Positions 9,523 to 18,933 of a stretch of 64,000 nt of DNA are shown one piece after another (within the stretch, counting starts at the first letter, position 1; each line of letters begins with the position of its first letter). Below the pieces are notes generated by a model that worked only from the letters and a program-made list of their open reading frames with translations, had not been told where the DNA came from and ran no database searches. Both the position numbers and the translations under genes were made by a program. Location: contig NZ_CP162005.1 in NCBI RefSeq assembly GCF_040822065.1, positions 2,232,001 to 2,296,000 on the forward strand. The letters run 5' to 3'. This DNA comes from Pedobacter sp. WC2423. Lineage in GTDB: Bacteria; Bacteroidota; Bacteroidia; Sphingobacteriales; Sphingobacteriaceae.

Positions 9523-9557
9523 CAAATATAGTGTTTGGGAGATCGATTTAGCACAAA
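9523..9557 (-). promoter_or_regulatory. Candidate promoter for the DUF5686 gene
   Basis: On the minus strand, TTTG (9554-9557) and TATATTTG (9523-9530) are spaced by 23 bases, which fits the Bacteroidota TTG/TAnnTTTG pattern. It would give a leader of about 210 bases before the start at 9304. A small hairpin (GCCTTT-AGC-AAAGGC, 9423-9437) lies within that leader. The 9305-9588 stretch otherwise holds nothing I recognise. Confidence 0.45.
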
Positions 9558-9588
9558 AACTATTTGTTGATACAAGATTTAACAAATT

Positions 9589-10125
9589 TTAACTTTTCAC
9601 CCATTCTGTCCTGGTAATTTCAAACCAGTCATGCGCATGTCCTTCTAAATCAAATTTTTCCAGATAACGCATTCCTATTTTTTCCAGCACCATTCTTGAA
9701 GCCTTGTTTCCTGAATCTGCCATCGCGTAAATTGCATGTAGCCTCAATTCATTAAAACCGTAGGCCAGAGATGCATGAGCAGCTTCTGTCGCATAGCCTT
9801 TTCCCCAATGTTTGTGTATAAACCGGTAACCTGCTTCATAGTAGCTGGTCTGGTTATTGTAACTTCCGGTCACATATTTTAATCCTGCCCAGCCTATAAA
9901 TTCATTGGTATCTTTTTTGATTACTGCGAGCCTGCCTGTCCCGTTATCAATGTATTGCTTTCTGATAAATTCGATAGTTTCCTCTGCCTGTTTAACCTCA
10001 ACAAATGGCTCCTCACCCAAATATTGAAAAATCAAAGGGTCAGTATACAGTTCATACATACCGCCAATATCTGACGGTAAAATCTCTCTTAAAATCAACC
10101 GCTCAGTTTCAATCCATACCTTCAT
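9589..10125 (-). CDS. RimJ/RimL-type GNAT acetyltransferase
   Basis: 178 residues from the ATG at 10125, chosen because the family N-terminus (IETERLILREI) then follows directly; the 19 extra codons upstream are not conserved-looking. The acetyl-CoA loop appears as HWGKGYATEAA (about residue 105), and MVLEKIGMRY is the usual late motif. Such enzymes acetylate ribosomal protein N-termini or small molecules. It is last in the minus-strand run that follows the cyanophycinase gene, 77 bp away, so it may be cotranscribed, but its role there is unclear. Confidence 0.85.
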   Translation of the reverse strand: MKVWIETERLILREILPSDIGGMYELYTDPLIFQYLGEEPFVEVKQAEETIEFIRKQYIDNGTGRLAVIKKDTNEFIGWAGLKYVTGSYNNQTSYYEAGYRFIHKHWGKGYATEAAHASLAYGFNELRLHAIYAMADSGNKASRMVLEKIGMRYLEKFDLEGHAHDWFEITRTEWVKS

Positions 10126-10202
10126 ACACTGTTTTACCAGTAATTTAACAGATATTTCCGTAAATACAGTCATTAAGAGCATAATGACTGTATTTATATA
10201 AC

Positions 10203-11087
10203 TTACTTCAGCTTAAACTGATCTCCGGCCCCATAAATACTGAACCGCAGATTTTCAAAAGTAATCAGTTGATTTTCCCGGATCTTCACTTTTTCAGGAT
10301 CAGCCACCCGAAGAACCTGGCTCACACCGGCTACGGTAATGTTTTTACCTTGTACAATGATCGCTGTTCCTTCGTCAATTCCGATACAATCATATCCAGG
10401 ATAAGCCGTTATAGCAGATAAAAGACGGTTATAGCGGCTGCGTTTTATAAAGTGCTGATCTATAATAACAGAATCCAGCAAACCCATTCCACTTTCAAAC
10501 TCAATATTATCAGCTCTCAGCTTATTGAAGGTTTCCCTGTAATTCGTATCGAGCAACTGATTTCCGGTAATCATATGTTTACTCATCACCGCAGCCCCGG
10601 CACTTGTCCCGGCAATAGTCGCCCCGTTTTGATAAGCTTGATGAATTGCCCCATAAACCGGAGTATTTAAAACGGCTTTCATAAAGCGGCTTTGATCTCC
10701 TCCTGTGATAAAAACAAGCCTTGCTCCTGCCAGAGAATCAAGCCATGACTGATCACGCACTTTCTCTCCGGCAAAGTTGAAACTATAAATATTGTTTTTA
10801 GCTGCTGCTGACAACTGGCTTTTGATGGCTTCAAATGAGGCTTCCGGCTCTGCTGTGGCCATAGGTAAAACCACGATATAATCGTTCGGTCTGAGATTAG
10901 CCGTTTTAACCAGCGTAGTGATCAGTTCAGGAGAACGCTTACCTCCTCCAATAATAAAAAGACTTCCCTTTGGTAAAACCGGAGCTGCTGGTTTAGTTTT
11001 ATCTTGCGCAAATGAGGAATTCACCACAAACCATAAGAACAGAAAAGTTAAAGCTGGAATGCGCAGCTGAATTTTATAAGTCATCAT
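10203..11087 (-). CDS. Secreted cyanophycinase (peptidase family S51)
   Basis: A 294-residue S51 serine peptidase. A signal peptide ends at about residue 27 (VVNSSFAQ), so the enzyme is exported. The nucleophile elbow GTSAGAAVMS places the catalytic Ser near residue 162. DQHFIKRSRYNRLL and IGIDEGTAIIV are typical of cyanophycinases rather than of the shorter cytoplasmic peptidase E. The family cleaves cyanophycin, a poly-Asp backbone with Arg on the beta-carboxyls, to beta-Asp-Arg dipeptides. It starts 4 bases after the isoaspartyl peptidase gene, the enzyme able to split those dipeptides. The actual substrate is inferred. Confidence 0.88.
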   Translation of the reverse strand: MMTYKIQLRIPALTFLFLWFVVNSSFAQDKTKPAAPVLPKGSLFIIGGGKRSPELITTLVKTANLRPNDYIVVLPMATAEPEASFEAIKSQLSAAAKNNIYSFNFAGEKVRDQSWLDSLAGARLVFITGGDQSRFMKAVLNTPVYGAIHQAYQNGATIAGTSAGAAVMSKHMITGNQLLDTNYRETFNKLRADNIEFESGMGLLDSVIIDQHFIKRSRYNRLLSAITAYPGYDCIGIDEGTAIIVQGKNITVAGVSQVLRVADPEKVKIRENQLITFENLRFSIYGAGDQFKLK

Positions 11088-11091
11088 CCCG

Positions 11092-12120
11092 TTATTTATA
11101 AATTAAAACCTCAATCTTCCCGTTTTCAGTAACTGTTCCTCTGTACATTCCTTCGGTATTGAAAGGCATACTCACATTACCTTTTGCATCCATAGCAATC
11201 AGGCCGCCATCACCGCCCATTTTACCCACTTTATCCAATACTGCACGGGAAGCATCGGCAACAGACATATTTTTATATTCCATCATGGCCGAAATATCAT
11301 GAGCAACTACGTTACGGATATAAAATTCACCCCATCCGGTACATGAAATACCGGCAGTTGCATTATTTGCATAAGTTCCTGCGCCAATGATTGGAGCATC
11401 TCCTATACGACCATATTTTTTATTAGTCATTCCGCCAGTAGAAGTGCCTGCTGCCAGATTTCCGTTCTTATCTAAAGCCACCGCACCTACAGTACCAAAT
11501 TTATAATCCCGGTTAATGGTTCCTAATTTCATTGATTTTTTATTGCCATGATCTAAAACAGATTTAGTAGAATCCTCTTTGATCGCTTGCTGTAATCCAT
11601 TCCAACGTTCTTTAGTATAGAAATATTCGGGATTAACGATTTCAATTCCAGCCTGTTTAGCAAATAATTCTGCACCGTGGCCCACCATCATCACGTGTTC
11701 AGATTTTTCCATAACCGCTCTGGCTGCTGATATAGGATTTTTAATCGTAGTTACTCCTGCTACTGCTCCTGCCATCATTGTTTTTCCATCCATAATTGCA
11801 GCATCCATTTCATTTTTACCGTCATGGGTAAATACAGCACCTTTTCCTGCATTAAATAATGGAGAATCTTCCATGATATGAATAGTCGCTTCTACTGCAT
11901 CCAAACTGGTCTTTCCCGATTTCAAAACGTCATATCCGGTCTGTAATGCTTTGGTCAATGCTGCAATATAAGCTGCTTCCTTTTCAGGGGTCATATTTTT
12001 TCTGGTAATCGTTCCCGCTCCTCCATGGATAACCATTACATATTTTTCTTGTCCATAAGCCAGGTTAGCCACCAAACAGCATAGCAGGACAGCTATTGTT
12101 TTTAAATTCTTATTCATCAT
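11092..12120 (-). CDS. Secreted isoaspartyl peptidase / plant-type L-asparaginase
   Basis: 342 residues from the ATG at 12120, chosen because it gives a proper signal peptide (IAVLLCCLVANLAYGQ). This is an Ntn-hydrolase: the precursor should self-cleave before Thr of KFGTVGAVA (about Thr210) to free the nucleophile. STGGMTNKKYGRIGDAPIIG and GGDGGLIAMD match E. coli IaaA. The family hydrolyses beta-aspartyl dipeptides and asparagine. Fusion of a signal peptide to this enzyme, and its place between SusD and cyanophycinase, suggest periplasmic cleavage of beta-Asp-Arg to Asp and Arg. A second ATG is three bases later. Confidence 0.9.
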   Translation of the reverse strand: MMNKNLKTIAVLLCCLVANLAYGQEKYVMVIHGGAGTITRKNMTPEKEAAYIAALTKALQTGYDVLKSGKTSLDAVEATIHIMEDSPLFNAGKGAVFTHDGKNEMDAAIMDGKTMMAGAVAGVTTIKNPISAARAVMEKSEHVMMVGHGAELFAKQAGIEIVNPEYFYTKERWNGLQQAIKEDSTKSVLDHGNKKSMKLGTINRDYKFGTVGAVALDKNGNLAAGTSTGGMTNKKYGRIGDAPIIGAGTYANNATAGISCTGWGEFYIRNVVAHDISAMMEYKNMSVADASRAVLDKVGKMGGDGGLIAMDAKGNVSMPFNTEGMYRGTVTENGKIEVLIYK

Positions 12121-12209
12121 TTTGGTTCTTTTATTTTGGTTGTAGGTGATTTGAATATAATAACAATTTTTGAGCGGAGAAAATTTACAGATCTCCACTC
12201 AAATGCTTG

Positions 12210-13583
12210 TTAATAGTTAGGATTTTGAACAGTATTTTTGTTAACAGAAATTTCCAATGCAGGTAATGGAAGCGAGTATTGTGCCTTTGAAGGCAACAAT
12301 TTAACGGCTCCGGAAGTATTTACGGCATCTTCAGGTAATCTTTCTACAGGTAAACTTCTGCGTTTCAAGTCAAAGAACCGATGACCTTCAAAGGCTAATT
12401 CCTTAAAGCGTTCGGTATAAATGGCAAGAATCAAATCGTCTTTGCCAGAAAAATTTACTGGGGTATAGTCTTTTATTCTTGCAGCGCGCAACGCATTCAG
12501 ATCTCCGGCTGCATTACCTGTACTTTCCGCTTCGGCTTCTGCCCTGATTAAATACATTTCGCCTGTGCGGAACATTTTCAAATCTGCCAGCCCCGGTGAA
12601 AGCTCAGTACCAGCATATTTGTTCACCAGGTATTGAGATTTCTTTACTCCCCTGGTATTATCAAATTTGATATAAGCCTGATAACGGACATCATTTTCCT
12701 GATCAAAAGAATTGATCAATTTAAATGAAGGTGCATATAAAACTATATTTCCGGTTTGACGGTAAAACAAATCACCCGTCCTTGTTTCATCAGGCATCCT
12801 TTTTAATTTCCAGATCACCTCATTACTGGCAGCATCAGTCCATATACCTGGAAACTGCTCTGCTGTTGCCAGCGGCATTAAATTGATGGCCTCAGTAGCA
12901 TAGGTTATGGCTTCTGCCCAGTTTTTCTCATACAATGCCAACCTTGCCTGTATGGCTGAAACCGCAACTTTAGTTACTCTTGTTTTATCATCAAAAGATA
13001 ACGGAATTAATGCTTTGGCAGCTACAAGGTCAGCTTTAGCAGCAGCGACTACCACTTCAAAAGGATCTCTTGCAGGGTAACTGATTACTGAAGTCTTCAT
13101 GTAAGGAACTCCCAGCGCGCCGTTTTGATAGGCCGATCCGTACATTCTGAGCAATTCGAAATGACAAAATGCTCTTAAAGCCAGTAATTCTCCACGGTAG
13201 CGGTCTGCGGTTACTTTATCAGTAATCGTAAGCTTATCCAGCCCGGTCAGCACCCTGTTTATTCTGTCTATAGCTACGTAATAGTCATTATAAGATCCGG
13301 TAACAGATCCATTATCAGCAGTATAAAGCCATCTGTGCGCATCTGTATTGCTTACTGTATTTTCTGCAGGCAGCATTACTTCGTCAGAAATAATAGCATT
13401 TACGCCTATCAAAGTAGAATTCAACTGTCCATAAACTCCGATCAGTCCTAAATCGACATCATTCAGGTTTCGGTAAGCTTTCTCCGCATCTATCGTATCT
13501 GTGGGTTTTAAATCCAGTTTGGTACAGGAACAAAAAAGTAAGAACAGAGAAAGTATTAAGGTATATTTTATAGGATTAATCAT
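12210..13583 (-). CDS. SusD/RagB-family substrate-binding lipoprotein
   Basis: 457 residues from the ATG at 13583, 10 bases after the SusC-like gene; upstream codons overlap that gene. The signal peptide ends in a lipobox (LLFCSC), so the mature protein is a surface lipoprotein. The helical TPR-like body and the C-terminal IYTERFKELAFEGHRFFDLKR motif are standard for RagB/SusD. SusD proteins cap the SusC channel and capture ligand. The neighbouring enzymes suggest a peptide-like ligand (cyanophycin or beta-aspartyl peptides), in the manner of RagB, rather than a glycan; that is inference. Confidence 0.92.
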   Translation of the reverse strand: MINPIKYTLILSLFLLFCSCTKLDLKPTDTIDAEKAYRNLNDVDLGLIGVYGQLNSTLIGVNAIISDEVMLPAENTVSNTDAHRWLYTADNGSVTGSYNDYYVAIDRINRVLTGLDKLTITDKVTADRYRGELLALRAFCHFELLRMYGSAYQNGALGVPYMKTSVISYPARDPFEVVVAAAKADLVAAKALIPLSFDDKTRVTKVAVSAIQARLALYEKNWAEAITYATEAINLMPLATAEQFPGIWTDAASNEVIWKLKRMPDETRTGDLFYRQTGNIVLYAPSFKLINSFDQENDVRYQAYIKFDNTRGVKKSQYLVNKYAGTELSPGLADLKMFRTGEMYLIRAEAEAESTGNAAGDLNALRAARIKDYTPVNFSGKDDLILAIYTERFKELAFEGHRFFDLKRRSLPVERLPEDAVNTSGAVKLLPSKAQYSLPLPALEISVNKNTVQNPNY

Positions 13584-13593
13584 GGCTGTAATT

Positions 13594-16500
13594 TTAGAAG
13601 TTAACACTAATTCCTGCGGTATATGTTCTTGCATTCGGATATTGGAAAAGACCCGCAACACCGTTATTTTCAGGATCCAATCCTCTCCATTTGGTCCAGG
13701 TGACCAGATTCTGTCCCTGGATAAAAACCTTTAAATTGCTGAATACCTTTGTCTTCTCCATCACCGCTTTAGGCAAGGTATAACTGATATTTACGTTTCT
13801 CAACCTCAAAAAAGAGGCATCCTGGATGTCTTTTGAAGTGAAATTTCTTGGGATATCAAAACGCTGTAAAGTTTTCATATCACCAGGCTTCATCCAGCGG
13901 TCGTCCAGCATCCTGATCGATTGGTTACTAGTTGCATAACGCTGATTTTCATTGTAAAAATCTTCATTGTTCCAGCGGGAAACACCCGATACAAAAGAGA
14001 ACAACGCACTTGCAGTAATCCCTTTCCAGCTTAAACTGGTATTGAATCCTCCTGTAAATGAAGGATATAAACTTCCTGATTTCGCTACACTCTGGGTATT
14101 GGAATTATAAGTAGTGGTGATGCTTCCATCCAGGTTATAATATTGTGCTTCACCAGTCTGTGAATTCACACCTGCCCATTGTGGCGCATAATAAGATCCA
14201 TAAGGTAAACCAACTTGTAAGATTCTTGTATCTCCGTCAGGGTAAGAATCCGCAACGTCTGTTACATGAAGCACTACGTTTTTATTGTAACCAGCATTTA
14301 CGCCAACAGTCCAGGTGAAATCCCTGGTTTTTATAAGATCTCCACTCAAATCAAACTCTACCCCTCTGTTTCTCATCTTTCCGGTACTTAAACTCAACAG
14401 TGGAAAGCCAGCTGTTGCTGATGGCGGCTGATCGATGAACATATTATTGGTAATTTTATTATAGTAATCGGCCGACAGGCGTAATCTTTGGCTTTTGAAT
14501 AAAGCAAGCTCAAAACCCGTATTGAATTCATTCACATATTCCCAGTCAAAATTGGAGTTACCGGCAGAAACCGGGCTGATTCCTGGTTTACCTCCATAAG
14601 TTACATTTGCGCCATAAGTTGGCAGGTATAAGAAATCTCCGGTTCCAAAAGGACTTGCAGAAGTACCGTAACTGATTCTGAAGCTCAATGCTGAAATGAG
14701 TGCGCTATTTTTCAGGAAATCTTCATTTTTAGCATTCCAGTTGGCTCCAACTGAGTAAAAGCCATGCCATTTATTTTGAGGTGCAACTTTTGTAGATCCA
14801 TCATAACGGTAACTTCCGGTCAGGGTGTACTTGCTGTCATACGTATATCTCGCCACACTCATGAAAGAGGCCAATGCACTGCTGGTTTTTGAGCCACCTA
14901 CATTCGGCAGATAATCTATACTATTTGTAATTCCAGCTGGTGTTTCTGGTAAACGGCCGTCTAGTCCAAAGCCAGTAAAGCCAAAAGAGTTGTAATTGTT
15001 ATAGACATATTCGTAAAAAGCAGAAGCTTCAAAATCATGTTTTTCATTGAAAGTTTTAGCATAAGTCAAACCTGTAGTAGAAATGATATTGAAATTCCTT
15101 CTTGTTCCTTCATCAAACCGCCCTTTCCCCCCCAATGTATTGGTATTGCTGGTAGATCCATAATAGGAATCCGGATTGATATAAGCCTGATCGGTTGAAT
15201 TTCTATAATCTATACCCGCTCTGGTTGTAATTTTCAGTTCTGGCAGGATCTGATAAGCTAAAGCCACACCAATGATAGATTTTAACTGATCGGTTTTGCT
15301 GGAAGAATTAAATAAGCGTTCCAATGCCTGGCTGCCCTCCCGCTGATCTGCAATAAAATACTGATCCTGATTACCCGGATGAATCAAGGTACCATCGGGT
15401 GCATAAGGATTCTCATAAGGAAGCGCGTAATAAACGGCAGACATAGCTGTTCCACCTCTGCTACTGCCTTCTCCTTCAGTAAAACTCTGGTTAGAATAGC
15501 CAATATTCAGGTTTACATTTCCCGAAAATTTATCCGATTTAAAATCAAGATTACTTTTCAGCGCATATCTTTCCAGCCCCGTACGTTTAGCAACCCCATC
15601 TTGTTTATAATAATTCAGCGAGTTATAAAAACGTACGTTTTCGTTACCGCCACTCACACTAACTTGTTGCTCCTGGAATTTGCTTTGCTGATAGAATTTA
15701 TCCCTCCAGTCAATATTGATATTTCTGATACTATCTAAAATACGATCTGCCCTTTGTCTGAAAACTGGCGTTCCTGAAATATAATCAGGATTTTTAGGAG
15801 AGTAAGTCCATCCTGGCCCAAGGTCCCTTCCAAAATCAAGTCCAACACCTTCTTCAAATGATAAACGCTGCGCAGTGTTCATCATGGTAAATTTAGGATC
15901 GGTCAGCTTGGAAAAACCGTATTGAGAGGTATATTGTACCTGGATTTTACCCGCTTTCCCTTTTTTAGTCGTAATAACGATTACTCCATTGGATCCTCTT
16001 GATCCATAAAGTGCTTTGGCAGAGGCATCTTTTAATACAGTCACATTCTCAATATCAGCCGAATTGATAGTTTGAAAGAAACTGGCTTCAATCGGTGTTC
16101 CATCCATAATATATAATGGTGCAGAAGATCCGTTTACACTCCCGACTCCGCGGATGACCACCGCAGCACTTTGTCCCGGCTGTCCTGAACTGGAAATAAC
16201 GCTCATTCCTGGTACCCTGCCCTGTAAAACCTGATCGAAAGTCAGCCCTGCTACATCGTTAATTTTCTCCGCAGTAACCAGGGTTGCTGCACTTGCTGAT
16301 TGTGTACGTTTATAGTTTGTATAACCTGTAACTACGACTTCCTGTAAGTTCCGGTTATCGCTTTTTAAGATGACATTGATTGTACCTCCACCCGCCGGAA
16401 GCGTCTGTTTGATATAACCAACATAAGAAAATTCAAGGCTTGAAGTGGCATCAGGTACGCGGATTGCATAATTTCCCTTAGTATCTGTTGTTGTGGCTAC

Positions 16501-16959
16501 TGTTGACCCGGTCAATTTAACAGATACCCCCGGTAGTGGCAACCCGGTTTCATCTTCTACACGGCCGGAAACGAGCAAATCATTTTGTTTTTTTACCGCC
16601 GGATAAATAACGACAAGATTGTTTTCCTTGAGTACGTAGGTGAGCCTGGTTTCCTTTAAAATAGATTTCATCGCTTCATCCAGTGAAACCATATGAAGGT
16701 TTAATGAAGCCTTTTCTTCATTAGATAAGGTTTGATCGCTGTAAACGAACCGGTAGTCTGTTTGCTGTTCGATCGATTTCAACAGGTTTCTGATGCTGAT
16801 ATGATCAGCACTGATGGTTATTTTCTGTTGTGCAAAGCTTGTAGCCGACACCTGCAGGCACATCAGCAGTAAAATGAAGCCTGTAAGTTTTGTTCGCAGC
16901 ATCATCCTGCTGCTGATCAAAGACTTACCAGATCTTTCTAAGCGTAAAGTTTTTCTCAT
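13594..16959 (-). CDS. SusC/RagA-type TonB-dependent transporter with STN signalling domain
   Basis: A 1121-residue outer-membrane transporter. After the signal peptide (about residue 43) come an STN domain (ITISADHISIRNLLKSIEQQ onward, about 46-115), a carboxypeptidase-like regulatory domain (VSGRVEDETGLPLPGVSVKL), a TonB-box region (LQEVVVTGY), the plug (GRVPGMSVISSSGQ and GSRGSNGVIVITTKKGK) and a 22-strand barrel ending in AGISVNF. The STN domain is the hallmark of transporters that signal through a FecR anti-sigma factor, here encoded just upstream. It should import the ligand held by the SusD partner using TonB energy. Confidence 0.95.
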   Translation of the reverse strand: MRKTLRLERSGKSLISSRMMLRTKLTGFILLLMCLQVSATSFAQQKITISADHISIRNLLKSIEQQTDYRFVYSDQTLSNEEKASLNLHMVSLDEAMKSILKETRLTYVLKENNLVVIYPAVKKQNDLLVSGRVEDETGLPLPGVSVKLTGSTVATTTDTKGNYAIRVPDATSSLEFSYVGYIKQTLPAGGGTINVILKSDNRNLQEVVVTGYTNYKRTQSASAATLVTAEKINDVAGLTFDQVLQGRVPGMSVISSSGQPGQSAAVVIRGVGSVNGSSAPLYIMDGTPIEASFFQTINSADIENVTVLKDASAKALYGSRGSNGVIVITTKKGKAGKIQVQYTSQYGFSKLTDPKFTMMNTAQRLSFEEGVGLDFGRDLGPGWTYSPKNPDYISGTPVFRQRADRILDSIRNINIDWRDKFYQQSKFQEQQVSVSGGNENVRFYNSLNYYKQDGVAKRTGLERYALKSNLDFKSDKFSGNVNLNIGYSNQSFTEGEGSSRGGTAMSAVYYALPYENPYAPDGTLIHPGNQDQYFIADQREGSQALERLFNSSSKTDQLKSIIGVALAYQILPELKITTRAGIDYRNSTDQAYINPDSYYGSTSNTNTLGGKGRFDEGTRRNFNIISTTGLTYAKTFNEKHDFEASAFYEYVYNNYNSFGFTGFGLDGRLPETPAGITNSIDYLPNVGGSKTSSALASFMSVARYTYDSKYTLTGSYRYDGSTKVAPQNKWHGFYSVGANWNAKNEDFLKNSALISALSFRISYGTSASPFGTGDFLYLPTYGANVTYGGKPGISPVSAGNSNFDWEYVNEFNTGFELALFKSQRLRLSADYYNKITNNMFIDQPPSATAGFPLLSLSTGKMRNRGVEFDLSGDLIKTRDFTWTVGVNAGYNKNVVLHVTDVADSYPDGDTRILQVGLPYGSYYAPQWAGVNSQTGEAQYYNLDGSITTTYNSNTQSVAKSGSLYPSFTGGFNTSLSWKGITASALFSFVSGVSRWNNEDFYNENQRYATSNQSIRMLDDRWMKPGDMKTLQRFDIPRNFTSKDIQDASFLRLRNVNISYTLPKAVMEKTKVFSNLKVFIQGQNLVTWTKWRGLDPENNGVAGLFQYPNARTYTAGISVNF

Positions 16960-17026
16960 ATTGGTTAGTTTAAGGTATTTGATATAAATTATATGGGTAG
17001 TCAGGATTTTGTTGGTAGTTCTGGAT

Positions 17027-18166
17027 TTATTTACTCAGGATAATCCTGTTTTGTTCTGTTTTAAATTTAAAGGGGTAAGCAGTTTGCAACGCTTCAAGAG
17101 TCTTTATAATGCTTTCATTTTCAAAAGTTCCGGAGTAACGGTAAGCTTTGACCTCCGGATCAGCGATATAAATTCCGATGCCATACCAGCTTTGTAGTTT
17201 TTCTGCAATTACAGTCAGCGGTTCATTGTCAATAACCATCGGTTGATGAATCCACCTGGTTTCTTCAGATTTGTTGGTCTGCGCATTACGGTTAAGAGCA
17301 GAAACCCTGAATATATTTTTAAGGTCATCATCTTTAAGATCAGGGGCACTATGAAATGATAGTTTTTCATCAGGCTTCAGCAAGACCCGGTACCCGGGAT
17401 ATCTTTTCGAGGCAACTTGTACACTGCCATGAATCAAAGAGGTTTCAATCAAACCTGAATTCGGATACGCTTTGACATTAAAACTCGTTCCCATTACTTT
17501 GATATCGTTAAAAGGAGTATGTACAACAAAGGGATGTTTTGCATCATGTTTAACCTCAAAAAAGGCTTCTCCTGTAAGCCAAAGTTCTCTTTTGACAGGA
17601 TTAAAGTTTTTAGTCAGTTTGATTTCACTGTTCTGATGGAGCGTAATTAATGTACCATCCGGCAGGATTACCGTTTTTCTGGGTACATGGCCGGAAGAAA
17701 AAACTGATGCAGCTAATGGTTGTTCAGTCCAAAGATTTCTTGAGGATGAATAGTTGTGCTGAATAAAATAAAGAGAAACCAGGATGATTATGGCGGCGGC
17801 GGCAAAGCTCCTGTATTTATAAAAACCGCCAGGCGTTTTTAAAACAGGCCTTTCATCGGAATATAAGAGTTTTTCAGCATTAGTAATGTTCTGATCAGGA
17901 ACAAATTTCAGTAATTGTGCAAATTCTTCCTGTTGTTTGAACCCGGTTTTTAATGCCCTGACCTGTTCTAACCTGCTTCCCTGCTTAAGTGTCAGGATAT
18001 TTACCAGTTTTTTCGCCTGTTCTATATCAAATGCTCTTTCAGGCAAATTATTCATCCAATCTTCCCACAAAATATGATTTTCCAGACTTATTCCAAGACA
18101 ATAACATTGAAAAGACTCATTACAAACCAATTCTTCTATTAAAAAATCATCGTCAGGAAGTTCCAT
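17027..18166 (-). CDS. FecR-family anti-sigma factor
   Basis: A 379-residue single-pass inner-membrane protein. Residues 1-118 form the cytoplasmic sigma-binding part, residues about 121-135 (AAAAIIILVSLYFI) the membrane segment, followed by a FecR domain (VILPDGTLITLHQNSEI ... GEAFFEVKHDAKHPFVV) and a C-terminal DUF4974 domain that would contact the STN domain of the transporter. It lies between the sigma factor and SusC genes. It should hold the sigma factor inactive until the transporter signals ligand. Confidence 0.93.
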   Translation of the reverse strand: MELPDDDFLIEELVCNESFQCYCLGISLENHILWEDWMNNLPERAFDIEQAKKLVNILTLKQGSRLEQVRALKTGFKQQEEFAQLLKFVPDQNITNAEKLLYSDERPVLKTPGGFYKYRSFAAAAIIILVSLYFIQHNYSSSRNLWTEQPLAASVFSSGHVPRKTVILPDGTLITLHQNSEIKLTKNFNPVKRELWLTGEAFFEVKHDAKHPFVVHTPFNDIKVMGTSFNVKAYPNSGLIETSLIHGSVQVASKRYPGYRVLLKPDEKLSFHSAPDLKDDDLKNIFRVSALNRNAQTNKSEETRWIHQPMVIDNEPLTVIAEKLQSWYGIGIYIADPEVKAYRYSGTFENESIIKTLEALQTAYPFKFKTEQNRIILSK

Positions 18167-18250
18167 ATATCCATTTTATCTTATAGACGTAAAAATCAGT
18201 GGACTTTCCTAAGAGAAATGCATATTTATTTTCAAAAAGACGTCTTATAT

Positions 18251-18802
18251 TTATTTAAGTATCTTCCTTAGTATTTTTATCGCATCGTAAATTGTATTGT
18301 AAGCAGTTTTTATGGTTTGAGAATTCCGTTCTGCAATCTGTTCATAGCTTAATCCTTCAAAAAATTTAAGCTGGATTAACTCTGATTGCCTGGGTGTAAG
18401 CTGTGAGATGGCAACTCTTAATTTATTTTTGAGTTCTTCATCCTGTTGTATACCAATCATGATCTCTTCATAGGATAATTCGTTCATGGCTTCTCCTTTT
18501 CTCATTTTATTAACTGCGGTATTTGTCCGGTCAATATAAGCCAGCTGATCCAGCATACATCTCCTGAGAGAAGTCATCAGATAGGATTTCACGTTTTCAA
18601 CCGGATTGAGCCGGATTCTTTTATCCCATAAATTTAAAAACACCTGATTAACGCAATCCTTGACTAATTCATCGTCAGGATTAATCTTTAAACCAAAGCG
18701 GATGAGATGGAAATATAAATTATTATATAACCCAAACAATGCATTCTTGTCCCCAAGCAGCATTTGTTCCCAATAATTCTTATCCTGTTCTGTGGGTAGC
18801 AT
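18251..18802 (-). CDS. ECF RNA polymerase sigma factor (FecI-like)
   Basis: 183 residues from the ATG at 18802 (MLPTEQDKNYWEQML), chosen because typical members start just before this; the 20 upstream codons are unlikely. Region 2 (about 20-90, with VKDCVNQVFLNLWDKR) and region 4 (LTPRQSELIQLKFFEGLSYEQIAE, a helix-turn-helix) are clear. It heads a minus-strand run with FecR, SusC, SusD and two secreted peptidases, and probably activates transcription of the transporter operon. Confidence 0.93.
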   Translation of the reverse strand: MLPTEQDKNYWEQMLLGDKNALFGLYNNLYFHLIRFGLKINPDDELVKDCVNQVFLNLWDKRIRLNPVENVKSYLMTSLRRCMLDQLAYIDRTNTAVNKMRKGEAMNELSYEEIMIGIQQDEELKNKLRVAISQLTPRQSELIQLKFFEGLSYEQIAERNSQTIKTAYNTIYDAIKILRKILK

Positions 18803-18905
18803 AAATCGAACTGAATATATGCATTTAAGGTAAGATATATTTATATGGTTTGAATTTCGCAACTAATGGGTTGAATTGTGCAAACTTCTGCCTTGATATC
18901 CGGGG

Positions 18906-18913
18906 TACATTTG
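18906..18913 (+). promoter_or_regulatory. Candidate -7 element (TACATTTG) for the SDR gene
   Basis: TACATTTG fits TAnnTTTG exactly and lies 20 bases before the chosen ATG at 18934, supporting that start over the upstream one at 18850. TTG triplets at 18871 and 18876 are slightly too far for an ideal -33 element. Confidence 0.5.
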
Positions 18914-18933
18914 TCTTACAAAAAACACAAATT

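Noticed and set aside
15379..15738. 119-codon open frame opposite the SusC-like gene
   Set aside because: Antisense to the barrel of a standard transporter; no start context or family.
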